Positions 27,515 through 35,832 of a DNA stretch of 64,000 nucleotides are shown here, one piece after another. Source of the DNA: JBEICQ01 sp046297395 (GTDB lineage: Bacteria; Bacteroidota; Bacteroidia; UBA4408). Position 1 is the first letter of the stretch. Every line of letters starts with the position of its first letter. The translations under genes and the position numbers were made by a program. Where the stretch lies: positions 9,638 through 73,637 of the forward strand of contig JBKCNM010000071.1 in NCBI GenBank assembly GCA_046297395.1, given 5' to 3'. A model generated the notes under the pieces. It worked only from the letters and a program-made list of their open reading frames with translations, searched no databases and had not been told where the DNA came from.

Positions 27515-28204
27515 TCAAAGAAACTGACGCAATTCGGGGAGGGTATTGATGCGATAGGTAGATGATTTGTGCGCATGCGACTGAGATGGGTTAAACCAAA
27601 CCTGGTCCATACCCACACCGGCTGCTCCTATGATATCTGCGCCATGATTGTCGCCAATCATCAGTGATTCTGATGCTACCGCCCGGTTGCTTTGTAAAGC
27701 AAACTCGAAAATTTCTTTGCCAGGTTTCATGCATTTTGCCTTTTCGGATGTAATTACTGAATCAAAAAAGTGTGAAATCCCCGCATGTTTTATTTTCTTG
27801 TGTTGCACCTCTTCAAATCCATTGGTGATGAGATGTATGTTGTAACTTTTCCTTAAGTATTCAAGGGTCTCATGTGCTCCTTCTATTAAAATCTTTCTGG
27901 AGGGAAGTTCTTGCAGGTATTCTTCACTGATTTTTTTTGTGAAAAATTCATCCGTGATGCCTTGTCCCAAGAGTGAAACCCTGAACCTTTCGGTTCTCAG
28001 CGTTTGCTGATCGATCTCCCCATTTTCATATTGCACCCACAATTTTTTATTGACGACTTTGTAAGTTTCAACAAATCCTTCAGGGCCATGAGCAGCGGGG
28101 AAATTGTATTTTTTTGCAAGACTGAATAGCGTATTTTCAGAATTGGTTTCAAAATCCCAGAGCGTATGGTCCAGGTCAAAAAACAAGTGCCTGTACTTTC
28201 TCAT
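27515..28204 (-). CDS. YjjG family HAD pyrimidine nucleotidase
   Basis: A 229-residue haloacid dehalogenase-fold phosphatase. Motif I is FFDLDHTLWDFETN, with nucleophile Asp10 and Asp12; LITNGFEEVQHKKI is motif II and SLMIGDNHGADIIGAAGVGM motif IV. The TLWDFETNS sequence after motif I is typical of YjjG-type 5'-nucleotidases that act on noncanonical pyrimidine nucleotides such as 5-substituted dUMP. It starts at the ATG at 28204, 6 bases downstream of the T9SS protein gene on the same strand. Confidence 0.9.
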   Translation of the reverse strand: MRKYRHLFFDLDHTLWDFETNSENTLFSLAKKYNFPAAHGPEGFVETYKVVNKKLWVQYENGEIDQQTLRTERFRVSLLGQGITDEFFTKKISEEYLQELPSRKILIEGAHETLEYLRKSYNIHLITNGFEEVQHKKIKHAGISHFFDSVITSEKAKCMKPGKEIFEFALQSNRAVASESLMIGDNHGADIIGAAGVGMDQVWFNPSQSHAHKSSTYRINTLPELRQFL

Positions 28205-28210
28205 GGTGTA

Positions 28211-30808
28211 TCATCTTTGAATGATTAGTTCTGTAATTTTTCTTTTAGCGTCGTTATTTGCCTCCAGGAGATAAACACCTGCAGCGAGGGATGACACATC
28301 AATTTGTATATGACTCGCATAAGGCTGAGTACTTACCCAAATAGTTCTTCCCTGTGTATCCATTATTTTTAGCTTGATCGTGTTTCCACCGAAATGTTCT
28401 GTTACAAGGGTGATGTTTTGATTCGCAGGATTTGGAAACAACATGGCAACCGGATCTGCTATGGATTTTACTGCCTGCACAGGTAAACTGTCCTGCACAG
28501 GAGTTTGCCATACTCCGCGACCATAAGTGGATGCGCGCAACATTCCGGCCATGTATTGAAATTCCAAATCGGTTACTACTGTGTTGGGCAATCCGTTGTT
28601 AAAAGGCAGCCAGGAATTGAGGCTGTCGTTGGTGTAATACACGCCCAAATCGGTGCCCACATACACTCGGGTGTTGGTGTTGTTTTGGTAGGCAATGCAA
28701 TTAACAGGAACAGCCGGCAGCCCGGTTTTCGTAATGTTTGTCCAGGTGCTTCCACCATTAAAGGTCATGAACACTTTGTTGGATGCTGTAAATCCGCCAA
28801 GGGTGAGATAAGCCGTATTGGGGTCTCCGGATTTAACCAAAACCCTTGTGTAGTTATTGCCGGGCAAACCGGAATTAACGATTTGCCAGTTCGATCCACC
28901 ATCGATGGTTTTGTACACTCTTCCGCCGCTGATGGCAAAAACCACATTGGCATCAACATCAGAAATAGATACATCTACATAGGTTCCCTGTCCGTTTATC
29001 CCATTGGTTGATTGAAACCAAGATTCTCCGTTGTCAGTAGATTTCCAAATTTCACGATAGCCTGCATACATGATGTCATGATTGCTGGCGGCCATTGCAA
29101 AAGGTGTTACCCATGCACCTGTGTCAGGAGGAGATACAGGATAAAAAAACGCTCCGTTATTGGTAGACTTGTACATATCGCCATAGTAGAGTTCAGCAAA
29201 CATTACCGACTCATCCGTATGATCAATAAGACAATCCATGCCATCTCCACCCAGTACCCTTTCGAAATTATTTGCAAAAAAGAGATCGGAACCATTGTCC
29301 TGTGAACCGTAGATAATGGCGCCTGGATTTGTTCTCGCATTGTCCATCCGGTAAATTTGTTTGATGGCCAAACCTGCACTGCAATCTGTGTAATTCATTC
29401 CCGCATCAGTGGATTTGAACAGGCCGCCATCACAGCCAACCAGCAGGGTAGATGGATTGGCAGGATTAAATTCCATGTCGTGAATATCGGCATGCACATA
29501 AGGAGCACCGCCCCCGCCATACCAATGTGCGTTGAGCTCAAAATCAGCACCTCCATTAGTAGATTTCCAGATGTTAACACCTCCAACATATACTTCGTTT
29601 GCATTCACAGGTGAAACACATATACTCAGGGTAAAAAAAGCCTGACCTCCATCGTCATTTCCACTCGGATCCCATCCCAACAGGTTTGGAGAATCATTCA
29701 CAAGATTCCAGGTGGCACCCTCATCAGTGGATTTGTAAGTGGCCAGATAACTATAATCAGAAGACCTGGAGAGCAATGCATAAATAGTGGAGGGTGCTGC
29801 AGGACTTATTCCAAGGGAAATTCTGCCAATTCCGCTGGAAGGTAAACCGGTGCCTCCGGAATTACCGGCAAAACTGAGTCCTCCATTGGTGGATTTAAAA
29901 ACCAATGAATTGTTGCTTGCAAAAACGATGTTGGGATTGCCCGGTTTAAATTCAATATCACGGAAAACACCCGGCCGCAATTGACTCCATGTTGCGCCTG
30001 CATCTGCACTACGGAATAATCCTCCTGTGGTAGCCGCCAATAAAACAGAGGTGTCAGTGGGATGCATCACAAGCTTGTCGATGCGTCTGTTGACGCTCAG
30101 GTTAAATGTCATTCCGGTAGGATTCCATGATTGTCCTCCGTCAGTAGATTTTAGTATACCAACACTGTAGGTGTCTCCGCTGGTATAGTCTCCTGTGGCA
30201 ATGTAAACGGTATTTGTATTTTGATGATTAAAGACGATGTCACTGATTCCAATCACAGGAAGGTTGTCAGTGGTGGTGTTTTGCCAGGTATTTCCTCCAT
30301 CGAAGGATTTCCATAAACCTCCCGCCGGTGTGCCAATCCATACCTCGCTGGGATGGCCGGGTTTGTGGCTGATACAAGAAACCCTACCCATGCCTCCCCC
30401 GGAGGCAGGAATGTCTTGAAAAGGACCGATAAGCTGCCAATTGGGTTCGGGAACTGAAGTAATTGACTTACTTGATTGCTGAATGCCCACATGATTAAAT
30501 GCGTTCAAGTAATCAGTAGAGGTGGGGAAATGTCCAAGTGAGTCAACACGCGTTTCCCAGAACCATTCCCATCGTTTGAAGATTTCTGAATACCTGCCGC
30601 TGCCTTCATGCCTTTCTGCTTTGCTATCAGATTGAATGAGATGGGTTTTATTTAACTCTTGCGCCTCCGCCCATTTGTAAAAAGCTTCCTTGATCGCAAA
30701 GAAGTTATTCTCTTTTCCGGGTTCAATATTTTCAAGCCAAGGTTGCGCATGTGACTCTGACAAAAACAGTGTGCCCAACATGAGGGCAATTTTGAAAAAG
30801 GATTTCAT
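28211..30808 (-). CDS. T9SS-secreted beta-propeller protein (sialidase/VPS10-like repeats)
   Basis: An 865-residue exported protein. A signal peptide (SFFKIALMLGTLFLSESHA) is followed by many repeats around the pattern WKSTDGGxxW (for example GLWKSFDGGNTWQNTT, GILKSTDGGQSWNP, EIWKSTDNGESWFQ), the BNR/VPS10 type that builds beta-propellers. The last ~80 residues are a type A T9SS sorting domain (AMLFPNPANQNITL, then MDTQGRTIW and LAAGVYLLEA). It is probably surface-attached or released. No catalytic residues of a sialidase or glycoside hydrolase family can be pointed to, so binding or adhesion is as likely as enzymology. It lies downstream of the thioesterase gene by one base. Confidence 0.9.
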   Translation of the reverse strand: MKSFFKIALMLGTLFLSESHAQPWLENIEPGKENNFFAIKEAFYKWAEAQELNKTHLIQSDSKAERHEGSGRYSEIFKRWEWFWETRVDSLGHFPTSTDYLNAFNHVGIQQSSKSITSVPEPNWQLIGPFQDIPASGGGMGRVSCISHKPGHPSEVWIGTPAGGLWKSFDGGNTWQNTTTDNLPVIGISDIVFNHQNTNTVYIATGDYTSGDTYSVGILKSTDGGQSWNPTGMTFNLSVNRRIDKLVMHPTDTSVLLAATTGGLFRSADAGATWSQLRPGVFRDIEFKPGNPNIVFASNNSLVFKSTNGGLSFAGNSGGTGLPSSGIGRISLGISPAAPSTIYALLSRSSDYSYLATYKSTDEGATWNLVNDSPNLLGWDPSGNDDGGQAFFTLSICVSPVNANEVYVGGVNIWKSTNGGADFELNAHWYGGGGAPYVHADIHDMEFNPANPSTLLVGCDGGLFKSTDAGMNYTDCSAGLAIKQIYRMDNARTNPGAIIYGSQDNGSDLFFANNFERVLGGDGMDCLIDHTDESVMFAELYYGDMYKSTNNGAFFYPVSPPDTGAWVTPFAMAASNHDIMYAGYREIWKSTDNGESWFQSTNGINGQGTYVDVSISDVDANVVFAISGGRVYKTIDGGSNWQIVNSGLPGNNYTRVLVKSGDPNTAYLTLGGFTASNKVFMTFNGGSTWTNITKTGLPAVPVNCIAYQNNTNTRVYVGTDLGVYYTNDSLNSWLPFNNGLPNTVVTDLEFQYMAGMLRASTYGRGVWQTPVQDSLPVQAVKSIADPVAMLFPNPANQNITLVTEHFGGNTIKLKIMDTQGRTIWVSTQPYASHIQIDVSSLAAGVYLLEANNDAKRKITELIIQR

Positions 30809-30809
30809 G

Positions 30810-31217
30810 TTATCGGAAATAGGGTTTTAAAAAGTCGGATAATTGTTGTGGAGGACGACATGGTTTATTGCTCTGTTTGTTAACAAAAACAAGGGTAGTA
30901 GTACCTTTGTTCAGGATTTCTTCCTTTTGGTTGAAGCAAGTATAATCAAACCGGATTTTTGCATCAGGCATCACCGGTATAATGGTTTCTATGCTGATGA
31001 CATCATCGTAAAAGGCCGGTTTGAAATAGTTTATTTCAAAGTGAATGACAGGCAACATTATGCCGGTATCTTCCATTTCGCGGTAGGACAGTCCCATGGA
31101 GCGCAAGGCTTCTACCCGTCCTGTTTCATAATACTGGGCATAATTGCCGTAATACACATATCCCATCCTGTCGGTCTCACTGTAGCGCACACGGATGGTT
31201 GAACAGTTTTTAAACAT
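30810..31217 (-). CDS. acyl-CoA thioesterase, YbgC/4-hydroxybenzoyl-CoA type
   Basis: A 135-residue hotdog-fold enzyme. The motif RYSETDRMGYVYYGNYAQYYE holds the expected catalytic Asp (ETD) and the segment over the active site. It hydrolyses acyl-CoA thioesters; the natural substrate is not known from sequence. The ATG at 31217 is preferred over a TTG three codons upstream, because the family starts close to this point. It is divergent from the 5'-nucleotidase C-terminal gene with fewer than 100 bases between the starts. Confidence 0.9.
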   Translation of the reverse strand: MFKNCSTIRVRYSETDRMGYVYYGNYAQYYETGRVEALRSMGLSYREMEDTGIMLPVIHFEINYFKPAFYDDVISIETIIPVMPDAKIRFDYTCFNQKEEILNKGTTTLVFVNKQSNKPCRPPQQLSDFLKPYFR

Positions 31218-31300
31218 GCTTGGCAAGATAGCGAAGAAAATTGCATGCCTTCGCGGGTTTATGGATTTTTAAAAAACTATGTTCTGAACAAATCTATTGT

Positions 31301-31308
31301 TATCATTG
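31301..31308 (+). promoter_or_regulatory. near-consensus -7 box upstream of split 5'-nucleotidase
   Basis: TATCATTG differs from TAnnTTTG at one position and ends 4 bases before the GTG at 31313. It supports that start and suggests a leaderless transcript, but the match is imperfect. Confidence 0.35.
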
Positions 31309-31312
31309 CAAT

Positions 31313-32089
31313 GTGTTGTTTAAATCACCTTTCAGATACCATCAAACAGCTGTTTTTTTATTGACGCTGTGTTTTTTGAATGCCTGCAGAACAGGGCGTC
31401 CTGTTCTGCGTCAGGTAAGTGAAAAGCAAGTTCCTATAACTTCCGAAATAGGAATCGACTCCTCTATCATGCGGGAAATCTTGCCTTACAAATCTGCTCT
31501 TGAAAAAGAGATGAACAGTGTGTTGATCTTTTCCGATTCTGTTGCCATTAAAGATGAACCGGAAGGTTCCTTGGGTAATCTGGTAGCCGATTTGCTGCTG
31601 GAAAAGGCAAGGGCATTGGCCATGTCAAAAAACCTTACAGCAGATGTGTGTCTGCTCAACAAAGGTGGATTGCGAGCACCCTTGCCCAAAGGAGAAATTA
31701 CTCTTGGTAAAGTATATGAACTTATGCCTTTTGAGAATGAATTGGTTTTGGTTACACTCTCACCTGATAAATTCAAGGGGATGCTAAACTATATTGCAAG
31801 GTCGGGTGGACAACCCATGGCCGGAATGAGGATGCTGATTAACGACTCTACTTATACAGAAATTACGCTTGATGGCAGGCCACTCGAAAACAATCGCAAC
31901 TACGCTGTGCTTACAAGCGATTACCTGGCGTTTGGCGGAGACAAAATGCGTTTTTTCAAAGACCCGGTATCTGTGGTATTTTTAAATAAAAAGATTCGCG
32001 ATGTACTGGTGGAGGCAATGATTGAAAAAAACAGCAAGGGCATGATTTTAAAACCAAGAAAAGATGGAAGAATCACTCAACAGAAATAA
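31313..32089 (+). CDS. 5'-nucleotidase C-terminal domain lipoprotein
   Basis: A 258-residue protein matching only the C-terminal (substrate-binding) half of UshA-type 5'-nucleotidases: SLGNLVADLLLEKA, VCLLNKGGLRAPLPKGEI, YELMPFENELVLV and TSDYLAFGGDKM are its hallmarks. I take the GTG at 31313 as start (TTG at 31316 is next), because it places a lipoprotein signal peptide (FLLTLCFLNAC) at residues about 14-25; no ATG lies in a suitable place. The catalytic metallophosphatase domain is encoded by the next gene, which overlaps this one by 26 bases in another frame. The two probably form one heterodimeric enzyme outside the cytoplasm. Confidence 0.8.
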   Translation: MLFKSPFRYHQTAVFLLTLCFLNACRTGRPVLRQVSEKQVPITSEIGIDSSIMREILPYKSALEKEMNSVLIFSDSVAIKDEPEGSLGNLVADLLLEKARALAMSKNLTADVCLLNKGGLRAPLPKGEITLGKVYELMPFENELVLVTLSPDKFKGMLNYIARSGGQPMAGMRMLINDSTYTEITLDGRPLENNRNYAVLTSDYLAFGGDKMRFFKDPVSVVFLNKKIRDVLVEAMIEKNSKGMILKPRKDGRITQQK

Positions 32090-33038
32090 TCGCCGTGATT
32101 TTCTCAAAAAACTCACATGGGGGCTAACGGGTGCAAGCCTTGCGCCTCTGGATTTGCTTGCTGCCTCTGAGAAGGTTATGCTCACCATACTGCACACCAA
32201 TGATGTGCATAGCCACATTGATCCTTTCCCTGATAATGATCCCAAATACCCGGGCTTGGGTGGTGCAGCAAGACGAGCAGCCTTGATCAATAAAATCAGA
32301 CAGGAACAAAAAAATGTTTTGCTTTTTGATGCAGGCGATATCTACCAGGGAACACCCTATTTTAATCGTTATAACGGTGAACTGGAAATAAAGCTGATGA
32401 GTCGCATGAAGTACGATGCGTCTGCCATCGGAAACCATGATTTTGATAATGGGATTGAAGGCATTACTCGTAATCTCCCCCTCATGGAGTTTCCACTGAT
32501 TTGCGCCAACTATGATTTTTCGGATACTGCCATGAACGGGAAAACCATTCCGTATAAAATTTTTATCAAAGAGGGTATCAAAATAGGCGTGTTTGGATTG
32601 GGCATAGAATTGGATGGCCTGGTCGACAAACGCATGTATGGAAAAACCCGTTTTCTGAATCCGGAAGAGCAAGCCGCTAAACATGCCTTGTATCTTAAAA
32701 ATGAAGAAAAATGCCACCTCATCGTTTGTTTATCACACCTCGGTTTTAAATACCAGGACAATAAAATTTCCGACATTGAATTGGCACGCAGATCTCGTTT
32801 TATTGACATCATTATTGGTGGCCATACGCACACATTTTTAGATAAACCTGTGATTCAAAAAAATATCGACGGACAAGAAGTTCATGTTTGTCAGGTAGGT
32901 TGGGCCGGTATAAAACTGGGAAGAATTGATGTGGTTTTTGACCGCAATAAACCGGGGAAAAAATCTGTCTCGGGAACGGCTATGCATCTTCCTAAGAATA
33001 TTTATGAAACAAGCAATCTTTTATTCGAAAAATCCTAA
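32064..33038 (+). CDS. Tat-exported metallophosphatase (5'-nucleotidase N-terminal domain)
   Basis: A 324-residue calcineurin-like phosphoesterase. The N-terminus carries a twin-arginine signal (RRDFLKK at residues about 10-16, then a hydrophobic stretch), so it should be exported folded. Metal-binding motifs are TILHTNDVHSH, DAGDIYQG, IGNHDFDNG and GGHTHTF, all intact. UshA-type enzymes normally fuse this domain ahead of the substrate domain; here that domain is encoded by the preceding gene. The pair should hydrolyse extracytoplasmic nucleotides or related phosphate esters. Confidence 0.88.
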   Translation: MEESLNRNNRRDFLKKLTWGLTGASLAPLDLLAASEKVMLTILHTNDVHSHIDPFPDNDPKYPGLGGAARRAALINKIRQEQKNVLLFDAGDIYQGTPYFNRYNGELEIKLMSRMKYDASAIGNHDFDNGIEGITRNLPLMEFPLICANYDFSDTAMNGKTIPYKIFIKEGIKIGVFGLGIELDGLVDKRMYGKTRFLNPEEQAAKHALYLKNEEKCHLIVCLSHLGFKYQDNKISDIELARRSRFIDIIIGGHTHTFLDKPVIQKNIDGQEVHVCQVGWAGIKLGRIDVVFDRNKPGKKSVSGTAMHLPKNIYETSNLLFEKS

Positions 33039-33270
33039 AATATTTCATGCCAAACTTGCCAGTACAAGCCTTTTTTCAGCTGTTCTACCCAATTTTTTTA
33101 ATTCAAAAAATAATGCGCCTCAAATTATGATAGTTACATCATTAACTAAAAAAACAAGAGGGTAGGGTATTTTTTTCTTAACCATTTTTTGAACATATTT
33201 GTTGAGGCGATTGAAGTCGCTGTTTTTTTTTGGAGAACACAGTCATTAATAGCATTAAAAAATATACTGA

Positions 33271-34701
33271 ATGGAAAAAAGTTGTGAATCTGCGTGGCAA
33301 AACTGCCTTAGGATTATTAAGGATAATGTTAGCCCCCAAAGCTTCAGAACTTGGTTTGAACCAATCAAACCTATCAAATATGTTGATCATGTATTGACCA
33401 TACAAGTTCCCAGTCAGTTCTTTTACGAATGGTTAGAGGAGCATTACATAGAACTCCTGCGCAAGACCATCAGGAAAGAACTGGGGAGCTCCGGTAGGCT
33501 CGAATACAATATTGTGATGGAAACCTCCTACAAGGCGGCAAAACCATACACCATCAGCATTCCTACATCCAATAAAAAGGCCGTTCAGAACCACCCGGTA
33601 GCCATGCCATTGGATATCAACAGCAATGGAATCCGCAATCCTTTTATCATTCCCGGTCTAAAGAAGATTAATGTTGAGTCTCAACTGAATCCCAATCACT
33701 CTTTTGAAAATTTTATAGAAGGAGAATGCAACCGATTGGCAAGAAGCGCAGGATTTGCCGTTGCCAACAAACCCGGTGGAACTTCGTTCAACCCGCTCTT
33801 CCTCTATGGAGGCAGTGGCCTTGGCAAAACCCACCTTGCCCATGCCATAGGCATACAGATAAAAAATCAATACCCCAATAAAACGGTCTTGTATGTTTCT
33901 GCCGACAGATTTACCCAGCAGTACATAGACGCCGTAAGAAACCAGGACAGAAATGATTTCATTCATTTCTATCAGATGATCGATGTCCTTTTGATTGATG
34001 ATGTGCATGATTTTGCCGGGAAAGAAAAAACCCAGGATGTCTTCTTTCATATCTTCAATCACCTTCATCAATCGGGTAAGCAAATTGTGCTCACTTCCGA
34101 CAAAGCGCCCGTGGAGATGCAAGGCATGGAACAAAGGTTGCTCTCCAGGTTTAAATGGGGTCTCAGCGCAGATCTTCAGGTTCCCGATCTGGAAACCCGC
34201 ATCGCCATTCTTCAAAAGAAAACCTATAACGATGGTATCCAGTTGCCCAAAGAGGTGCTTGAATACCTGGCCTATTCCATCACCACCAATATCCGTGAAC
34301 TGGAAGGTGCCTTAATTTCATTGTTGGCTCAATCTTCACTCAACAAAAAATCAATCAACCTTGAACTTGCCAAGTCAATGATTGACAAATTTGTGAAGAA
34401 CACGGCTAGAGTGTTTTCTATTGATTTGATCCATAAAGTGGTAAGCGCTTATTTTGACCTTCCCCTTGAACTGATGAAATCAAAAACGCGCAAGCGCGAA
34501 GTGGTTCAGGCAAGACAAATTGCCATGTACTTCTCCAAGAATCTTACCAAAGCATCTCTGGCAAACATTGGTGCACATCTTGGAGGCAAAGACCACGCCA
34601 CTGTTTTGCATGCATGCAGAACCGTAAACAACCTTATTGAAACCGATAAGCGATTCAGAAATTATATTGAAGACATTGAAAAGAAGATTAGTATCGTTTA
34701 A
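33271..34701 (+). CDS. dnaA: chromosomal replication initiator protein DnaA
   Basis: A 476-residue protein with the four DnaA domains: an N-terminal interaction domain (CLRIIKDNVSPQSFRTWFEP), a linker, the AAA+ ATPase (Walker A GGSGLGKTH at about residues 181-189, Walker B VLLIDDVHDF), and the DNA-binding domain with the signature DHATVLHACRTVNNLIETD. It binds DnaA boxes and opens the origin. The 232 bases upstream and the short region downstream show no cluster of TTATCCACA-like boxes. The flanking genes are also not the usual origin neighbours, so oriC is probably elsewhere. A terminator follows the stop. Confidence 0.97.
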   Translation: MEKSCESAWQNCLRIIKDNVSPQSFRTWFEPIKPIKYVDHVLTIQVPSQFFYEWLEEHYIELLRKTIRKELGSSGRLEYNIVMETSYKAAKPYTISIPTSNKKAVQNHPVAMPLDINSNGIRNPFIIPGLKKINVESQLNPNHSFENFIEGECNRLARSAGFAVANKPGGTSFNPLFLYGGSGLGKTHLAHAIGIQIKNQYPNKTVLYVSADRFTQQYIDAVRNQDRNDFIHFYQMIDVLLIDDVHDFAGKEKTQDVFFHIFNHLHQSGKQIVLTSDKAPVEMQGMEQRLLSRFKWGLSADLQVPDLETRIAILQKKTYNDGIQLPKEVLEYLAYSITTNIRELEGALISLLAQSSLNKKSINLELAKSMIDKFVKNTARVFSIDLIHKVVSAYFDLPLELMKSKTRKREVVQARQIAMYFSKNLTKASLANIGAHLGGKDHATVLHACRTVNNLIETDKRFRNYIEDIEKKISIV

Positions 34702-34724
34702 TCTTACCAAACAAACTTCAAGTT

Positions 34725-34759
34725 AAAAAAGATGCATCCATAAGAGATGCATTTTTTTT
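34725..34759. terminator. bidirectional terminator between dnaA and porQ
   Basis: A-tract, then ATGCATC / GATGCAT with a 7-base loop, then eight T residues. The A- and T-tracts flank the 7-bp stem symmetrically, so it can end transcription of both the convergent dnaA and the minus-strand porQ. Confidence 0.85.
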
Positions 34760-35825
34760 AGCTACCTGAAACTTTCTTTTTGAAAAGTGATGCAGGTGAA
34801 AACCCAAGGGTAAGAAAGTGCGTGTTCCCATAAAAATGGTATGCACCGAGGGCATAAGAAAAGTACATTTTTGAAAGTCGTATGCCAATACCTGCAGAAA
34901 ACCCTGCCATGCCCGAGCGCAAACTTCCTTTCATTTCCTGTTGCCTTTGCAGGTTGTAACCCAGTCTTAGTTGACAAACTTTTGCGATGCTGAATTCAGC
35001 ACCAAAGGCAAAGTGTCTGATCAGATTGGGAAAAAAGAGTGATTTTTCAGGGATGGTGTTACCGGTGAGCAAATCTCTTTCCTGCGCCAGCGTGGTATCG
35101 CGATATACGAGGTTCCACCTTTGCATATTGTCAACTAGCATACTCAACCTCAATGGCACATGAGCAAACTTATAGGATACACCTCCCTGAATCCGTAAAG
35201 GAATTTTTTCCCTTGAACCATTGACAAAAGGTTTGAGCTGAACGCCAAGGTTGCGCATGACCAGAGAGGCCTGAAAAGAATTGTCGATGGTTTTGAAATG
35301 CGCACCGGCATCTATTGCCATACCAAAGGAGCGATAACTTTCATATGCAGAATAAAGCAAGCCGTAATTGGCACCTATGCTGATTTGTTCATTGAGTGAT
35401 TTTCCAAATCCTGCCTGGAGCTTGTAATCTGCAGCAGAAAAATTTCCGAGCACTGCAGAAGTGTTGTCAGTGAGAGTAAACTTCCCGTAATTGTTGTACT
35501 GGAGAGAAACTGCGGCGGTTCCACCATGAGTTCCGAAAGCATAACTGCTTACGCCCGCTTTGGCATCCGTGAGATAGTTGATGAAATTAAGCGACAACCT
35601 GCCATGCATTTCAGTATTTAGCAGCGAAGGATTAAAAATACCTGTAGCCGGATCTCCATCTTTGTAAGTGATATCTGCTCCACCCGATCCGGCCATCCTT
35701 GCAGATGGCAACATATGGAGATAGCTATAGGTGCTTTGGCCGCCAGGTTGTGCAATTCCTTTGGTGGCTGCAAGAAACAGAAAAACGATGACCAAAAAAA
35801 TACGCATGTAGCCTAACCTGATCAT
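34758..35825 (-). CDS. porQ: type IX secretion system protein PorQ-like
   Basis: A 355-residue outer-membrane beta-barrel protein with signal peptide (IFLVIVFLFLAATKGIAQ). The N-terminal mature sequence PGGQSTYSYLHMLPSARMAGSGG matches the PorQ pattern, and the rest consists of alternating beta-strands ending in a membrane-like strand (HFLTLGFSPASLF). In known systems PorQ works with PorU, PorV and PorZ in the attachment complex that cleaves and anchors T9SS cargo; the two T9SS proteins in this window would be substrates. An in-frame ATG six codons later is an alternative start. It sits 7 bases after alaS. Confidence 0.85.
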   Translation of the reverse strand: MIRLGYMRIFLVIVFLFLAATKGIAQPGGQSTYSYLHMLPSARMAGSGGADITYKDGDPATGIFNPSLLNTEMHGRLSLNFINYLTDAKAGVSSYAFGTHGGTAAVSLQYNNYGKFTLTDNTSAVLGNFSAADYKLQAGFGKSLNEQISIGANYGLLYSAYESYRSFGMAIDAGAHFKTIDNSFQASLVMRNLGVQLKPFVNGSREKIPLRIQGGVSYKFAHVPLRLSMLVDNMQRWNLVYRDTTLAQERDLLTGNTIPEKSLFFPNLIRHFAFGAEFSIAKVCQLRLGYNLQRQQEMKGSLRSGMAGFSAGIGIRLSKMYFSYALGAYHFYGNTHFLTLGFSPASLFKKKVSGS

Positions 35826-35832
35826 TTGCTTT

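Noticed and set aside
33039..33270. Possible replication origin upstream of dnaA
   Set aside because: No cluster of DnaA boxes (TTATCCACA-like) was found here or just after the gene; only an isolated poor match at the start of dnaA.
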